Of a stretch of DNA of 64,000 bases, positions 1-7,705 are shown in pieces; position 1 is the first letter of the stretch; each line of letters opens with the position of its first letter. The stretch covers positions 59,618-123,617 of the forward strand of contig NZ_CACAYO010000004.1 of assembly GCF_902536725.1 (NCBI RefSeq), in the 5' to 3' direction. Position numbers and translations under genes: made by a program. This DNA is from an uncultured Prochlorococcus sp. (GTDB lineage: Bacteria > Cyanobacteriota > Cyanobacteriia > PCC-6307 > Cyanobiaceae). The notes under the pieces are model-generated. The model was not told the origin of the DNA. It saw only the letters and a list, made by a program, of their open reading frames with translations, and ran no database searches.

Positions 1-67
1 CTTACCCCCCATACTCGTCAACCTTTTTTAAAGAAATGTTGGTGTTTTATTATTATTAAAAAAATCT

Positions 68-451
68 ATGACCATAAATAATCAAAATCAGTTAAATGTC
101 CTTGGAGAAGAAATTGAGATTTGTAGTTGCGCACCTATGACAGGGTGGTTCAGGGATGGATTTTGCAACTATGACAAAAATGATGGAGGAAATCATTCCA
201 TATGTTGTGTAATGGATGATAATTTCCTGAAATATAGTAAATCACAAGGTAATGATTTAATAACTCCCATGCCTATTTATTCCTTCCCAGGACTAAAGGA
301 TGGTGATCATTGGTGTATTTGTCTTGATAGGTGGAAGCAAGCATTATTAGACGGTCTTGCGCCAAAAGTCATATTAGAATCAACGAATATTGTAGTCTTA
401 GAATCAGTACCTCTGGAAAAATTGAAAGAATATCAATTTAATAAAAAGTAA
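68..451 (+). CDS. DUF2237 family protein
   Basis: A 127-residue soluble protein that I place in the DUF2237 family, small cysteine-rich proteins of unknown biochemical role found in many bacteria and cyanobacteria. The pattern is visible as C19-S-C21 near the N-terminus, C33, a C46-C47 pair and W82-C-I-C85 followed by an acidic/aromatic stretch. Such cysteine spacing suggests metal or redox chemistry, but that is inference. It has no signal peptide or membrane segment and starts at an ATG 49 bases ahead of the next gene on the same strand. The first 67 bases of the window before it show no coding sequence that I recognise. Confidence 0.8.
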   Translation: MTINNQNQLNVLGEEIEICSCAPMTGWFRDGFCNYDKNDGGNHSICCVMDDNFLKYSKSQGNDLITPMPIYSFPGLKDGDHWCICLDRWKQALLDGLAPKVILESTNIVVLESVPLEKLKEYQFNKK

Positions 452-499
452 TTACAAGTTTATTTTTTTTTTTAAAATGATAATGATAAATTTTTTTTA

Positions 500-1330
500 A
501 TGAGTTTAGAAATATATTGGAAAAAAGCACTAGAACAAACTCGATTATCAATTGATGATGAATCATTATATCCTCTCAAAACTGATATTATTACAAGTGA
601 TTTATATGAAAAAGACGACTTCATAATTAGGAAACTAGATACTTCAAAATTTAATAAAAAAAAAATTTATGGTCCTAAGCAAAATCCATTTTGTCCTTGG
701 GAAAAGATACTAGAAATTGATAAAGTTGGTGATAATCATCAACTAATATTAAATAAGTACCCTGTACAAAAAGGTCATATTTTACTTATTACAAATGAAT
801 GGAAACCTCAAAATGGATGGTTAGATATTAAAGATTGGAGAGCGATCCAACAAGTTAATAAGGATACTAGTGGATTATGGTTTTTCAATAGTTCTCCAAT
901 TGCGGGAGCAAGCCAACCTCACAGGCATTTTCAACTTCTTCGTAGATCTAAAGGTGAGATATCATGCCCTAGAGAAAAGTGGTTTTTAGAGATGAACTCA
1001 TATCAAGATCTAGATAGTAAGCTTAAAAAAAATATTATTGTATCCAAATTTAATTTTTTAGAAAATCCATCATTTCTTTTTGAATTTTACTTAGAATTAT
1101 GTAAAAAATTAGGACTTGGGAGCCCTATTAGTGATAAGAAACCAATTTATCCTTACAATATTTTAATAACTAATAAATGGATCGCTATTATAAAAAGAAA
1201 AAATGATCATATTCATGGTTTCAGTATTAACGGTTTAGGATTTGCAGGATATCTATTAGTAACTGAAAATTCAAATATTAATTATTTAAGGAAATTTGGC
1301 CCTGAAAAACTTCTAGAAAATTTTGTTTGA
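500..1330 (+). CDS. ATP adenylyltransferase (Ap4A phosphorylase), HIT-like
   Basis: A 276-residue cytosolic enzyme of the Ap4A phosphorylase family (APA1/2 type), which splits diadenosine tetraphosphate with phosphate into ATP and ADP and so clears a stress nucleotide. The N-terminal half carries the HIT-like signature H141-R-H143-F-Q145, preceded by GASQP; the first or second histidine carries the AMP during catalysis in this family. The segment NPFCPWE near residue 62 is also typical. The C-terminal part corresponds to the separate adenylyltransferase C-terminal domain. It follows the DUF2237 gene by 48 bases and may be cotranscribed. Family assignment is firm; substrate preference is inferred. 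Confidence 0.88.
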   Translation: MSLEIYWKKALEQTRLSIDDESLYPLKTDIITSDLYEKDDFIIRKLDTSKFNKKKIYGPKQNPFCPWEKILEIDKVGDNHQLILNKYPVQKGHILLITNEWKPQNGWLDIKDWRAIQQVNKDTSGLWFFNSSPIAGASQPHRHFQLLRRSKGEISCPREKWFLEMNSYQDLDSKLKKNIIVSKFNFLENPSFLFEFYLELCKKLGLGSPISDKKPIYPYNILITNKWIAIIKRKNDHIHGFSINGLGFAGYLLVTENSNINYLRKFGPEKLLENFV

Positions 1331-1333
1331 ATA

Positions 1334-1513
1334 CTAATTAGCTACTTCAGCTTCCTTATCCCTACTTATTTGGTTTTCTAAAACTTCTATAGATGCAGTT
1401 ACTGAGGCAATTTTACGTTCAAGTGAATCTTTAATATAATTGAGCATTTCTAATTTTTTATGTTGATAAAAACTCTTTTTTTCTTTAGATGACTTGAAAT
1501 AACAATTAAACAT
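1334..1513 (-). CDS. small conserved-looking protein, probable coiled coil
   Basis: A 59-codon ATG-started frame on the minus strand that ends 4 bases past the convergent adenylyltransferase stop. The product begins MFNCYFKSS and continues as an amphipathic, Lys/Glu-rich helix with leucine and isoleucine spacing suited to a short coiled coil, ending in EAEVAN. I know no function. It is supported by filling the gap exactly without overlap and by a clean helical composition, but a homology search is what would confirm it. Confidence 0.5.
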   Translation of the reverse strand: MFNCYFKSSKEKKSFYQHKKLEMLNYIKDSLERKIASVTASIEVLENQISRDKEAEVAN

Positions 1514-1656
1514 TTTTTATTTTATTATAAAAAGATACTTAATTGACTTGTGACATAAAAATAAATTGGTTTTAATTTAAAAACAATATTCCGTATGGAC
1601 TTTCAAATTTTTTTGAATAAAATTAAATAAATTACATACTATTCAAGAAAATATTA

Positions 1657-2667
1657 TTGAATATTCCTGAAAATTCAAATACAAAAAGAATTTCAATTGA
1701 TTTACCTGAGGAACTAATTTCTAGGTTTGATCAATTACGAAAAGAGTGGGGATTTAGAGCAAGAGGACCTGTTATAGAAAAGATACTTAAAGAACTTCTT
1801 CAAGAAGATGATTTACTACCTAAGAATCAACAGCAAGAAATAGACTTTAACGAGAATAATAATAATGAAAATTCAAATATTGATGAGGATACTGCATTGG
1901 TATTAATTAAATCAGAGGCAAAAAAAGAAGTTGATGAGATATCTTTGAATAAAAGATTTACAAATAACTATCAATATAAAGAGAAAACCAACTCAAAAAT
2001 AAGCCTTCCAAATTTTATTGAAAAAAAAGTAAAGGATCTAAGAAGAAGTATTAATAGTGAAAAATTAAAGGAGAATATTAATGATATTCAAATTAATACA
2101 ATTAAAGAAACTGAATTAAATAAATGTCGAATTGAGTTAATTAGTCATTGGAAAACCTTATATGGATCAGTTCCTAATGATCATGTAGTAGAAGCTTCGA
2201 TGGATTGGTTTGAAAAGGATATATGGCCAAATCTTGATGGAACTGAAAATCTACCCTTTACGTGGAGTGCAGCCAATAAATTAATGACAGAATTATGCCC
2301 ATTTTGGATAAAGAAAAATCCATCCCTTGAAATTGTTCTATTAATGATTGGCGTTTTAGAGGACCCTTTTGCTACATCAGATCTGATAAATAGAATACCA
2401 ACACTTATGAGAAGGTTTGCAAGTAGATTTAAGAGAAATAATAGATCAAATTCATTTGAAACTTTGGACTCAACCATGACAGTTCATGGAGCACTTAAAT
2501 TATTGAATTTATCAACATCCGCAGGATCCGCTCATACGTTCCGTAAAATTAGGGAGGCCTATAAATCAATAGCCCTAGAGACGCATCCAGATGCTGGAGG
2601 ATCAACAGATCAAATGAGAAAATTAAATGAAGCGTATCAATTACTAAAAAATCTATATAGAAATTAG
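1657..2667 (+). CDS. ribbon-helix-helix / J-domain fusion protein
   Basis: A 336-residue protein started by TTG. Residues 10-50 look like a ribbon-helix-helix DNA-binding domain: a beta strand RISIDLPEEL, two helices, and the RxRGPVIEKIL turn. Residues 51-160 are low complexity, rich in Asn, Glu and Lys, and probably unstructured. Residues 161-260 form a helical region of unknown type. The last 62 residues are a J-domain with the Hsp70-activating H310-P311-D312 tripeptide followed by AGGS. J-domains recruit DnaK; joined to a DNA-binding head this suggests chaperone action on a nucleoprotein complex, which is inference. The downstream non-coding DNA carries inverted and direct repeats that may be its target. 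No alternative ATG or GTG start exists near the N-terminus. Confidence 0.75.
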   Translation: MNIPENSNTKRISIDLPEELISRFDQLRKEWGFRARGPVIEKILKELLQEDDLLPKNQQQEIDFNENNNNENSNIDEDTALVLIKSEAKKEVDEISLNKRFTNNYQYKEKTNSKISLPNFIEKKVKDLRRSINSEKLKENINDIQINTIKETELNKCRIELISHWKTLYGSVPNDHVVEASMDWFEKDIWPNLDGTENLPFTWSAANKLMTELCPFWIKKNPSLEIVLLMIGVLEDPFATSDLINRIPTLMRRFASRFKRNNRSNSFETLDSTMTVHGALKLLNLSTSAGSAHTFRKIREAYKSIALETHPDAGGSTDQMRKLNEAYQLLKNLYRN

Positions 2668-2684
2668 TATACTAATTCTCAAAT

Positions 2685-2723
2685 AAGACTATTTATAAGT
2701 CTTACTATTAGTCTAATATGAGA
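2685..2723. repeat. inverted and direct repeats, first cluster
   Basis: Just after the RHH/J gene, AAGACT (2685-2690) faces AGTCTT (2698-2703) across 7 bases. Two segments here recur elsewhere in the same neighbourhood: AAGTCTTACTATTAG (2697-2711) returns exactly at 3026-3040, and GTCTAATATGAGA (2711-2723) returns exactly at 3373-3385. Their reuse on both sides of one small gene suggests a binding-site family. Confidence 0.7.
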
Positions 2724-2785
2724 TAAATGTTAAGTGAAAAATTTCTATTTTTGATCAATTATTTTTATTTAAATTTATGGAAAAA

Positions 2786-2794
2786 TTATCCACA
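2786..2794 (+). promoter_or_regulatory. perfect match to the DnaA-box consensus
   Basis: TTATCCACA lies in a gene-free AT-rich stretch. A one-mismatch copy, TTATCAACA, lies at 2910-2918, and a reverse-strand TTATCCATG overlaps its end at 2917-2925. DnaA boxes also occur away from origins, so this alone does not show replication initiation. Confidence 0.4.
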
Positions 2795-2851
2795 AGATAA
2801 ATTAAAAAAATTTTACTTTTTAAAAAATCTCTTAGTATAGTAAATATTATA

Positions 2852-2884
2852 TAAGACTTAGTATGAGTCTATTATATAGTCTTA
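2852..2884. repeat. AGACT/AGTCT repeats, second cluster
   Basis: TAAGACTTA (2852-2860), GAGTCTA (2865-2871) and TAGTCTTA (2877-2884) are three half-sites within 33 bases. The outer two are inverted copies of TAAGACT. The gap 2668-3078 has no gene that I can support; it holds these repeats, the DnaA-box-like sites and otherwise AT-rich filler. Confidence 0.6.
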
Positions 2885-3025
2885 AAATAGATAAGTAAGA
2901 TAAATTAATTTATCAACATGGATAATTTATACCCAAGCTGTTTATTAACTATGAAAAGTTAAAAATTGAATAATAAATCAATAAACTATGTCCTTTCAAT
3001 GTCCAAGAAATTAATAAGGTCTAGA

Positions 3026-3040
3026 AAGTCTTACTATTAG
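3026..3040. repeat. exact 15-base direct repeat of 2697-2711
   Basis: AAGTCTTACTATTAG is identical to the copy 329 bases upstream. It lies just outside the 3' end of the minus-strand secreted-protein gene. Confidence 0.75.
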
Positions 3041-3078
3041 ATGCTTTTATGTCCTACCGTACTGCCTTAAAGACAGTA

Positions 3079-3339
3079 CTACTTAGACTGAAGCTTTTCA
3101 ATGGCAGTTTGTTTATCAATACTAGGAACATCACTTAATCCGTTAGCATCAAACCAAGGGGCGCTAGCCCAATCAAATCCTTCCCCAAAAGTATTATCTG
3201 GTGCAGTTATATACCAATGACATGAAGCATCTGGTATATCAACAGCACATTTTGACCAATCATCTGACCACTGGGGAACTTGTACCCACAGCACTGAAGA
3301 TAAAAGTAGAGATAACAAATTGAACATGTGGTTTATCAT
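3079..3339 (-). CDS. small secreted protein, unknown
   Basis: An 86-residue protein with an N-terminal hydrophobic stretch (residues 5-20, NLLSLLLSSVLW) that reads as a signal peptide. The mature part is Trp- and Asp-rich with two cysteines (near 31 and 40) that could form a disulfide, and a DWASAPWFD segment. It ends in a charged helix. The second methionine at residue 5 is an equally good start. The gene is flanked on both sides by members of the AGTCT/TATGAGA repeat family, which suggests dedicated regulation; the palindrome at 3409-3420 lies upstream of its start. I do not recognise the family. Confidence 0.6.
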   Translation of the reverse strand: MINHMFNLLSLLLSSVLWVQVPQWSDDWSKCAVDIPDASCHWYITAPDNTFGEGFDWASAPWFDANGLSDVPSIDKQTAIEKLQSK

Positions 3340-3372
3340 ACAACATTAAATAGTTTTATTGAATTATTATTT

Positions 3373-3420
3373 GTCTAATATGAGAATAAAATATAGACTA
3401 GTTTATAGTCTCATATGAGA
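3373..3420. repeat. repeat cluster with a 12-base perfect palindrome
   Basis: Contains GTCTAATATGAGA (3373-3385, exact copy of 2711-2723), an AGACT/AGTCT inverted pair (3396-3411) and the perfect palindrome TCTCATATGAGA (3409-3420). It sits between the divergent secreted-protein start and the pheT stop, placing it as a candidate operator for the secreted protein. Confidence 0.65.
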
Positions 3421-3432
3421 TTTACAATACAG

Positions 3433-5877
3433 CTAATTCCTTAGTTTGGTGTTAAAACTTTTTTCAACATTTAAAATGATATTTGAATGTATTGATGTAA
3501 TGTCCGAGTCCAGTAATGTTTTATCTTTATCTCTATAAGATAATCTAAATGTATAACTTATATGATCATCTCCAAATTTAGTATCTTCAAAAACATCAAG
3601 TAAATTTACATCCTCTAAGAGATTTTTTCCTGTTTTTCTTATCTGTGAGGTTATTTCGCTAATTAAAAATTTCTTACTGAAAACAAAATTTATATCCCTT
3701 TCCATTTTCGGAACAATTGGGTATTGCTTATATATTGGAATCCATTTATTTTTTCTTGTACTAGCTCCTAAGAGGTTAGAAACATTTATATTAAATAAAT
3801 AAACTTTTTTTAATGACTTCTTTTCTAATAAAAGTTTGGGATGTATTTCACCAAAATAACCTGCATTTTTCCCTTCAATAACTAATTTCGCTGTTCTTCC
3901 TGGATGAAGAAAGTCAATTTTATCAGTAGGTTTATCCTCAATTTTTATGTTCAAAGATGATAATGCCTCCTTTAACTTTCCTCTGGCCTGGTAATAATTA
4001 AGATCGTTATCTTTACCCGAATTTATCCATTTTCCAAATTTTTTATTTCCATAGATCGCACCATTCAGAACTTCTTCTTGAATAAACTCAGTTTTCTTAT
4101 GAAAAACATTTCCAATTTCAAATATATAACAACTTTCCTGTCCAGCTTTTATATTACGGTTCACTATCTCCAAATGTTCTTTCCAGATATTATCTCTAAG
4201 ACAGCTTGTTTCTAATAACAAAGGATTAGAAATCTTTATTAGTTTTTCATTATCTTCAGGAACAAGAGAGTAGCTTAGTACCTCATTAAAACCGTTTTCT
4301 ATAAAACCACTTTTCACTTTTCTCAATGCCAACTGTTCTGATGACAATTTTCCAGGCTTAATTGGATTAGGAAGTTTTAAGTCGAATCTGTCATACCCTA
4401 TTAATCTCGCTATTTCTTCAATCAAATCTATTTCTCTAATTAAATCATGTGATCTATTAGGAATTACTGCTACATCCCAGCCATATTCTTTATTCTTTAA
4501 AGTACAACCTATGAGTTTTAATTTATCAACTATTTCATTATCAGATAAATTTCTTTTTTCAAATTGATCGTTAATTATTAAGGGACCAAGAATTTTATGT
4601 ATTCGATTTCTCCTTAGTTTAATAAATATATCCTCATTACTTAATAAATTCGAAGCATTTATGATTGGTGAATTAATAGAAAAATATTCTTCTAAAAGAT
4701 TAATTGCCCTTGTTACTGCACTTATTGTATTTTTTGATGAAATACCTTTTTCATACCTGCTGCTAGATTCTGTTCTTATACCTACCGCCTTTGAAGATTT
4801 TCTTATAGTAACTGGATTAAAAACAGCGCCTTCAAGGTAAATAGATGAAGTAGTATTAGTTACAGAAGTCTCTAAACCGCCTAACACCCCAGCGATAGCT
4901 ACTGGTTTATCACAACAAGTAATAACTGTGATATTTTCATTTAAGTCATATTCTTTACCATCTAAGCAAATAAGGCTTTCATTATCCTTGCCTTTTCTTA
5001 CAGAGAAATCTTCTGGAGAAACTTCCTTACCAATTAAGTTTGACAGTTTATCTTTATCAAACGCATGCAAAGGTTGACCTTGTTCTAAGAGAATATAATT
5101 TGTCAAATCAACAAGAAGATTAATAGATTTTATACCTGATTTTTCTATACGGTCTTTAAGCCAATTTGGCGATAATTTCTCTCCATTTACTCCATCAATA
5201 CAGCTTATTGTATAAATGCAATTAGAGTCTATAGCCTCTGGACAAAGTTTAATTCCCTTAAGTAAATGAATATCGTATTTATGGTTTAATTTTGGAAAAT
5301 TTAAGGTGGATTCTAAAAGGGCAGAAATTTCACGGGCTATACCCATAACAGACATTCCGTCAGGTCTATTAGCTGTAATGGCTAAATCATATATAAAATC
5401 ATTTAATTGAAGCAATTTAGACCCTTGAGTGCCCAATTCATGTTTTAAGGCTAAATCTTCATCAATGATCTCTATCCCTTCGCTAGAGTCCTCTAAACCC
5501 AGTTCTTGCAGTGAGCATATCATTCCTTCACTCATGACACCTCTAATTTCACTTCTTTTAATAGTTAAATCAACAGCATTTAATTTCGCGCCGACAGTAG
5601 CAACATAAACATAAATATTTGGTTTAATATTGCGCGCACCACAGATAATTTGTAAATTCTTTGAATTACCAATATCGACTTTGCAAATTGAAAGTTTGTC
5701 AGATCCTTCGTGTTTTAAAACAGATAATACCTTACCTAAAACAACACCATTTACATTTTCTGAACAATCCTCTAATGATTCAACCTCAAATCCACCAATT
5801 GACAATTTCTCAGAGAGATCCTCAGGAGTAGAAGTAATTTCTACTAATTCATTCAACCAATTTTGAGAAACTTTCAT
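3433..5877 (-). CDS. pheT: phenylalanyl-tRNA synthetase beta subunit
   Basis: An 814-residue protein of normal length for bacterial PheT, which pairs with PheS to charge tRNA-Phe. From the N-terminus: a first domain (MKVSQNWLNELVEI), a tRNA-binding OB fold around residues 40-148 (with KVLSVLKHEGSDKL), the B3/B4 editing region around 210-380 (GGLETSVT, RTESSSRYEKG), the B5 domain around 420-500 ending in EEIARLIGYD, the core domain, and a C-terminal anticodon-binding fold from about 715 (YPIVPKMERDINF). The alpha subunit is not in the window. The gene is divergent from rpmG, with about 100 bases between their starts. Confidence 0.97.
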   Translation of the reverse strand: MKVSQNWLNELVEITSTPEDLSEKLSIGGFEVESLEDCSENVNGVVLGKVLSVLKHEGSDKLSICKVDIGNSKNLQIICGARNIKPNIYVYVATVGAKLNAVDLTIKRSEIRGVMSEGMICSLQELGLEDSSEGIEIIDEDLALKHELGTQGSKLLQLNDFIYDLAITANRPDGMSVMGIAREISALLESTLNFPKLNHKYDIHLLKGIKLCPEAIDSNCIYTISCIDGVNGEKLSPNWLKDRIEKSGIKSINLLVDLTNYILLEQGQPLHAFDKDKLSNLIGKEVSPEDFSVRKGKDNESLICLDGKEYDLNENITVITCCDKPVAIAGVLGGLETSVTNTTSSIYLEGAVFNPVTIRKSSKAVGIRTESSSRYEKGISSKNTISAVTRAINLLEEYFSINSPIINASNLLSNEDIFIKLRRNRIHKILGPLIINDQFEKRNLSDNEIVDKLKLIGCTLKNKEYGWDVAVIPNRSHDLIREIDLIEEIARLIGYDRFDLKLPNPIKPGKLSSEQLALRKVKSGFIENGFNEVLSYSLVPEDNEKLIKISNPLLLETSCLRDNIWKEHLEIVNRNIKAGQESCYIFEIGNVFHKKTEFIQEEVLNGAIYGNKKFGKWINSGKDNDLNYYQARGKLKEALSSLNIKIEDKPTDKIDFLHPGRTAKLVIEGKNAGYFGEIHPKLLLEKKSLKKVYLFNINVSNLLGASTRKNKWIPIYKQYPIVPKMERDINFVFSKKFLISEITSQIRKTGKNLLEDVNLLDVFEDTKFGDDHISYTFRLSYRDKDKTLLDSDITSIHSNIILNVEKSFNTKLRN

Positions 5878-5978
5878 ATATATTTTTTAATCAATGATGA
5901 TAAAAGAAATGAGTATATCTTCAAAAAAGTTTGTTGAAGATGTACAATAGAAAATTATACAATAAAGTATTAATTAAA

Positions 5979-6173
5979 ATGGCCAAAAAAGGGACAAGAG
6001 TTGTAGTGACCCTTGAATGTACTGAAGCTAGGACAAGCACAGATCCAAAGAGATCAAATGGTGTCTCAAGATATACTACTGAAAAGAATCGTAGAAATAC
6101 TACTGAAAGATTAGAACTAAAAAAGTTTAATCCTCATTTAAACAGAATGACAATACACAAAGAAATTAAGTAA
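5979..6173 (+). CDS. rpmG: 50S ribosomal protein L33
   Basis: A 64-residue basic protein beginning [19 protein letters not shown] and ending HKEIK, matching L33 of the large ribosomal subunit. I chose the ATG at 5979 because the family starts MAKKG; the frame is open 16 codons further upstream but that extension has no family support. The zinc-ribbon cysteines of some L33 forms are missing apart from one, as in cysteine-free paralogues. It is followed 12 bases later by rpsR, the usual cyanobacterial and plastid pairing. Confidence 0.95.
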   Translation: MAKKGTRVVVTLECTEARTSTDPKRSNGVSRYTTEKNRRNTTERLELKKFNPHLNRMTIHKEIK

Positions 6174-6185
6174 TCAAATTAAATC

Positions 6186-6407
6186 ATGCCTAATTCAATT
6201 TTTAAAAAACAATTATCACCTATCAAACCTGGAGATCCTATTGACTATAAGGATGTAGAACTACTAAAAAAATTTATAACTGAGAGGGGCAAAATCCTAC
6301 CAAGAAGGATGACAGGTTTAACCTCTAAGCAACAAAGAGATCTTACATTAGCTGTAAAGAGAGCCAGAATTGTAGCTCTTTTACCCTTCGTTAATCCTGA
6401 AGGATAA
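6186..6407 (+). CDS. rpsR: 30S ribosomal protein S18
   Basis: A 73-residue basic protein of the small subunit. Recognisable blocks are [19 protein letters not shown], then [20 protein letters not shown], then [11 protein letters not shown]. Length and the cyanobacterial/plastid style N-terminus ([16 protein letters not shown]) fit. It is in an operon-like run: rpmG, rpsR, RNB protein, metG, lipoprotein. Confidence 0.96.
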   Translation: MPNSIFKKQLSPIKPGDPIDYKDVELLKKFITERGKILPRRMTGLTSKQQRDLTLAVKRARIVALLPFVNPEG

Positions 6408-6452
6408 TTTCAGATTGAATATAGTTGGCACTATAATTAATATCTCAAATAT

Positions 6453-7637
6453 TTGAAAGATTTAACTAATTTAAAAACATATATTATTGACTCTGATGAT
6501 CCACATGAGGTTGATGACGCTGTTTCATTAGAAATAAAAGAAGGAAATAAAAAAAATTTATGGATACATATTAGTAATCCTTGCAAACTCTTTTTGCATG
6601 ACTCTAACGTTGATTTAAATGCAAGAAAGAGAAATAGCAGTTTATATTTAATTGATCAATATGTCCCAATGCTACCCAAAGATATTCTTGCAAAGGCAAA
6701 TCTTGCTCAAAATAAAGTTTCAGAAACTATAAGTGCAGCAATAGAATTCAATGACGATGGATCCATAAATAAATATGAAATAACTGAAGCAATAATAAAG
6801 CCAAAATATCAATTAACATATGAAGATGCAAATGAAATATTAGAAATAGAACCTAAAGAAGAAATAGAATTAATTGAGATTAAAAATTTATTAGAAAAAA
6901 GTATTAAATTCAGAAAAAAACAAGGAGCAATTATTTTTGAAAGTCCTAATTGTAAAATTAAATTATATGAGAATAAGATTATACTAACTAAATTAGAGAA
7001 AACAATATCACAAATTATAGTTGCAGAATCAATGATACTAATGGGTTATATAACAAGTTTATTTTTAGATAAATATAATTTAGCTGCTGCATTTAGGATT
7101 CAAAAAATAAACTGCAATCCATCTGAAATTCTTAATAGATACAATGATAGCGATATTAAATATATAATATTAAAACAATATATGGGAAGAAGTTACATTA
7201 CTACTAAGCCAGGAATCCATGAATCACTAGGCCTAAATATGTATGTACAATGCACATCACCATTGCGAAGGTATCTTGATTTAATTATACAAAGGCAAGT
7301 CTATAATAAAATCAATAATTACGAAGTTCTTAGTAAAGATTCAGTCTCTAAGATTATTGATTATTCAAAGATTAGACAATCAGAGAATAATAATATATTT
7401 AAAAATAATAAATTTAAGTATTTAACTTTATTTTTTAAGAATGAACAAAAAGCTTTTTACAAAATAATATTCGTTAAGTGGATTAATCATAAAAAAAATA
7501 TAGCTTTAGTTTATTTTCCAGATTATTCACTAGAAATACTTATTACTCTTTTTGTATCAATAGAAATATATAGTAATAAAATATATAAAGTTAAATATAT
7601 TATAAATGATAGTAATCTTTTAGAGTTTATTTACTAA
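6453..7637 (+). CDS. minimal RNase II-family (RNB) exoribonuclease
   Basis: A 394-residue protein that starts directly in the RNB catalytic domain; the frame is closed by a stop just upstream, so the TTG start cannot be extended much. The metal site reads D13-x5-E19-x-D21-D22 (IDSDDPHEVDDAV); bacterial RNase II has Asp at the second position, while Glu occurs in organellar and cyanobacterial relatives. The later motif CTSPLRRYLDL (about 268-278) is intact. The N-terminal cold-shock domains are absent and the C-terminal 70 residues may be a degenerate S1/OB fold. It probably degrades RNA 3' to 5'. A second, catalytically empty relative lies at 22266-24488. Confidence 0.85.
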   Translation: MKDLTNLKTYIIDSDDPHEVDDAVSLEIKEGNKKNLWIHISNPCKLFLHDSNVDLNARKRNSSLYLIDQYVPMLPKDILAKANLAQNKVSETISAAIEFNDDGSINKYEITEAIIKPKYQLTYEDANEILEIEPKEEIELIEIKNLLEKSIKFRKKQGAIIFESPNCKIKLYENKIILTKLEKTISQIIVAESMILMGYITSLFLDKYNLAAAFRIQKINCNPSEILNRYNDSDIKYIILKQYMGRSYITTKPGIHESLGLNMYVQCTSPLRRYLDLIIQRQVYNKINNYEVLSKDSVSKIIDYSKIRQSENNNIFKNNKFKYLTLFFKNEQKAFYKIIFVKWINHKKNIALVYFPDYSLEILITLFVSIEIYSNKIYKVKYIINDSNLLEFIY

Positions 7638-7705
7638 TAAAATAATAAAGATAATAGGTTGTTATTAGTTTAAAAAATATCTGTTAGTATTAATAAAAAA
7701 GCTTT

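Noticed and set aside
1..67. C-rich fragment and AT-rich leader at the window edge
   Set aside because: Could be the tail of a neighbouring gene or RNA, but too short to identify.
5630..5866. Plus-strand frame inside pheT
   Set aside because: Antisense to conserved pheT codons and without any family-like composition.
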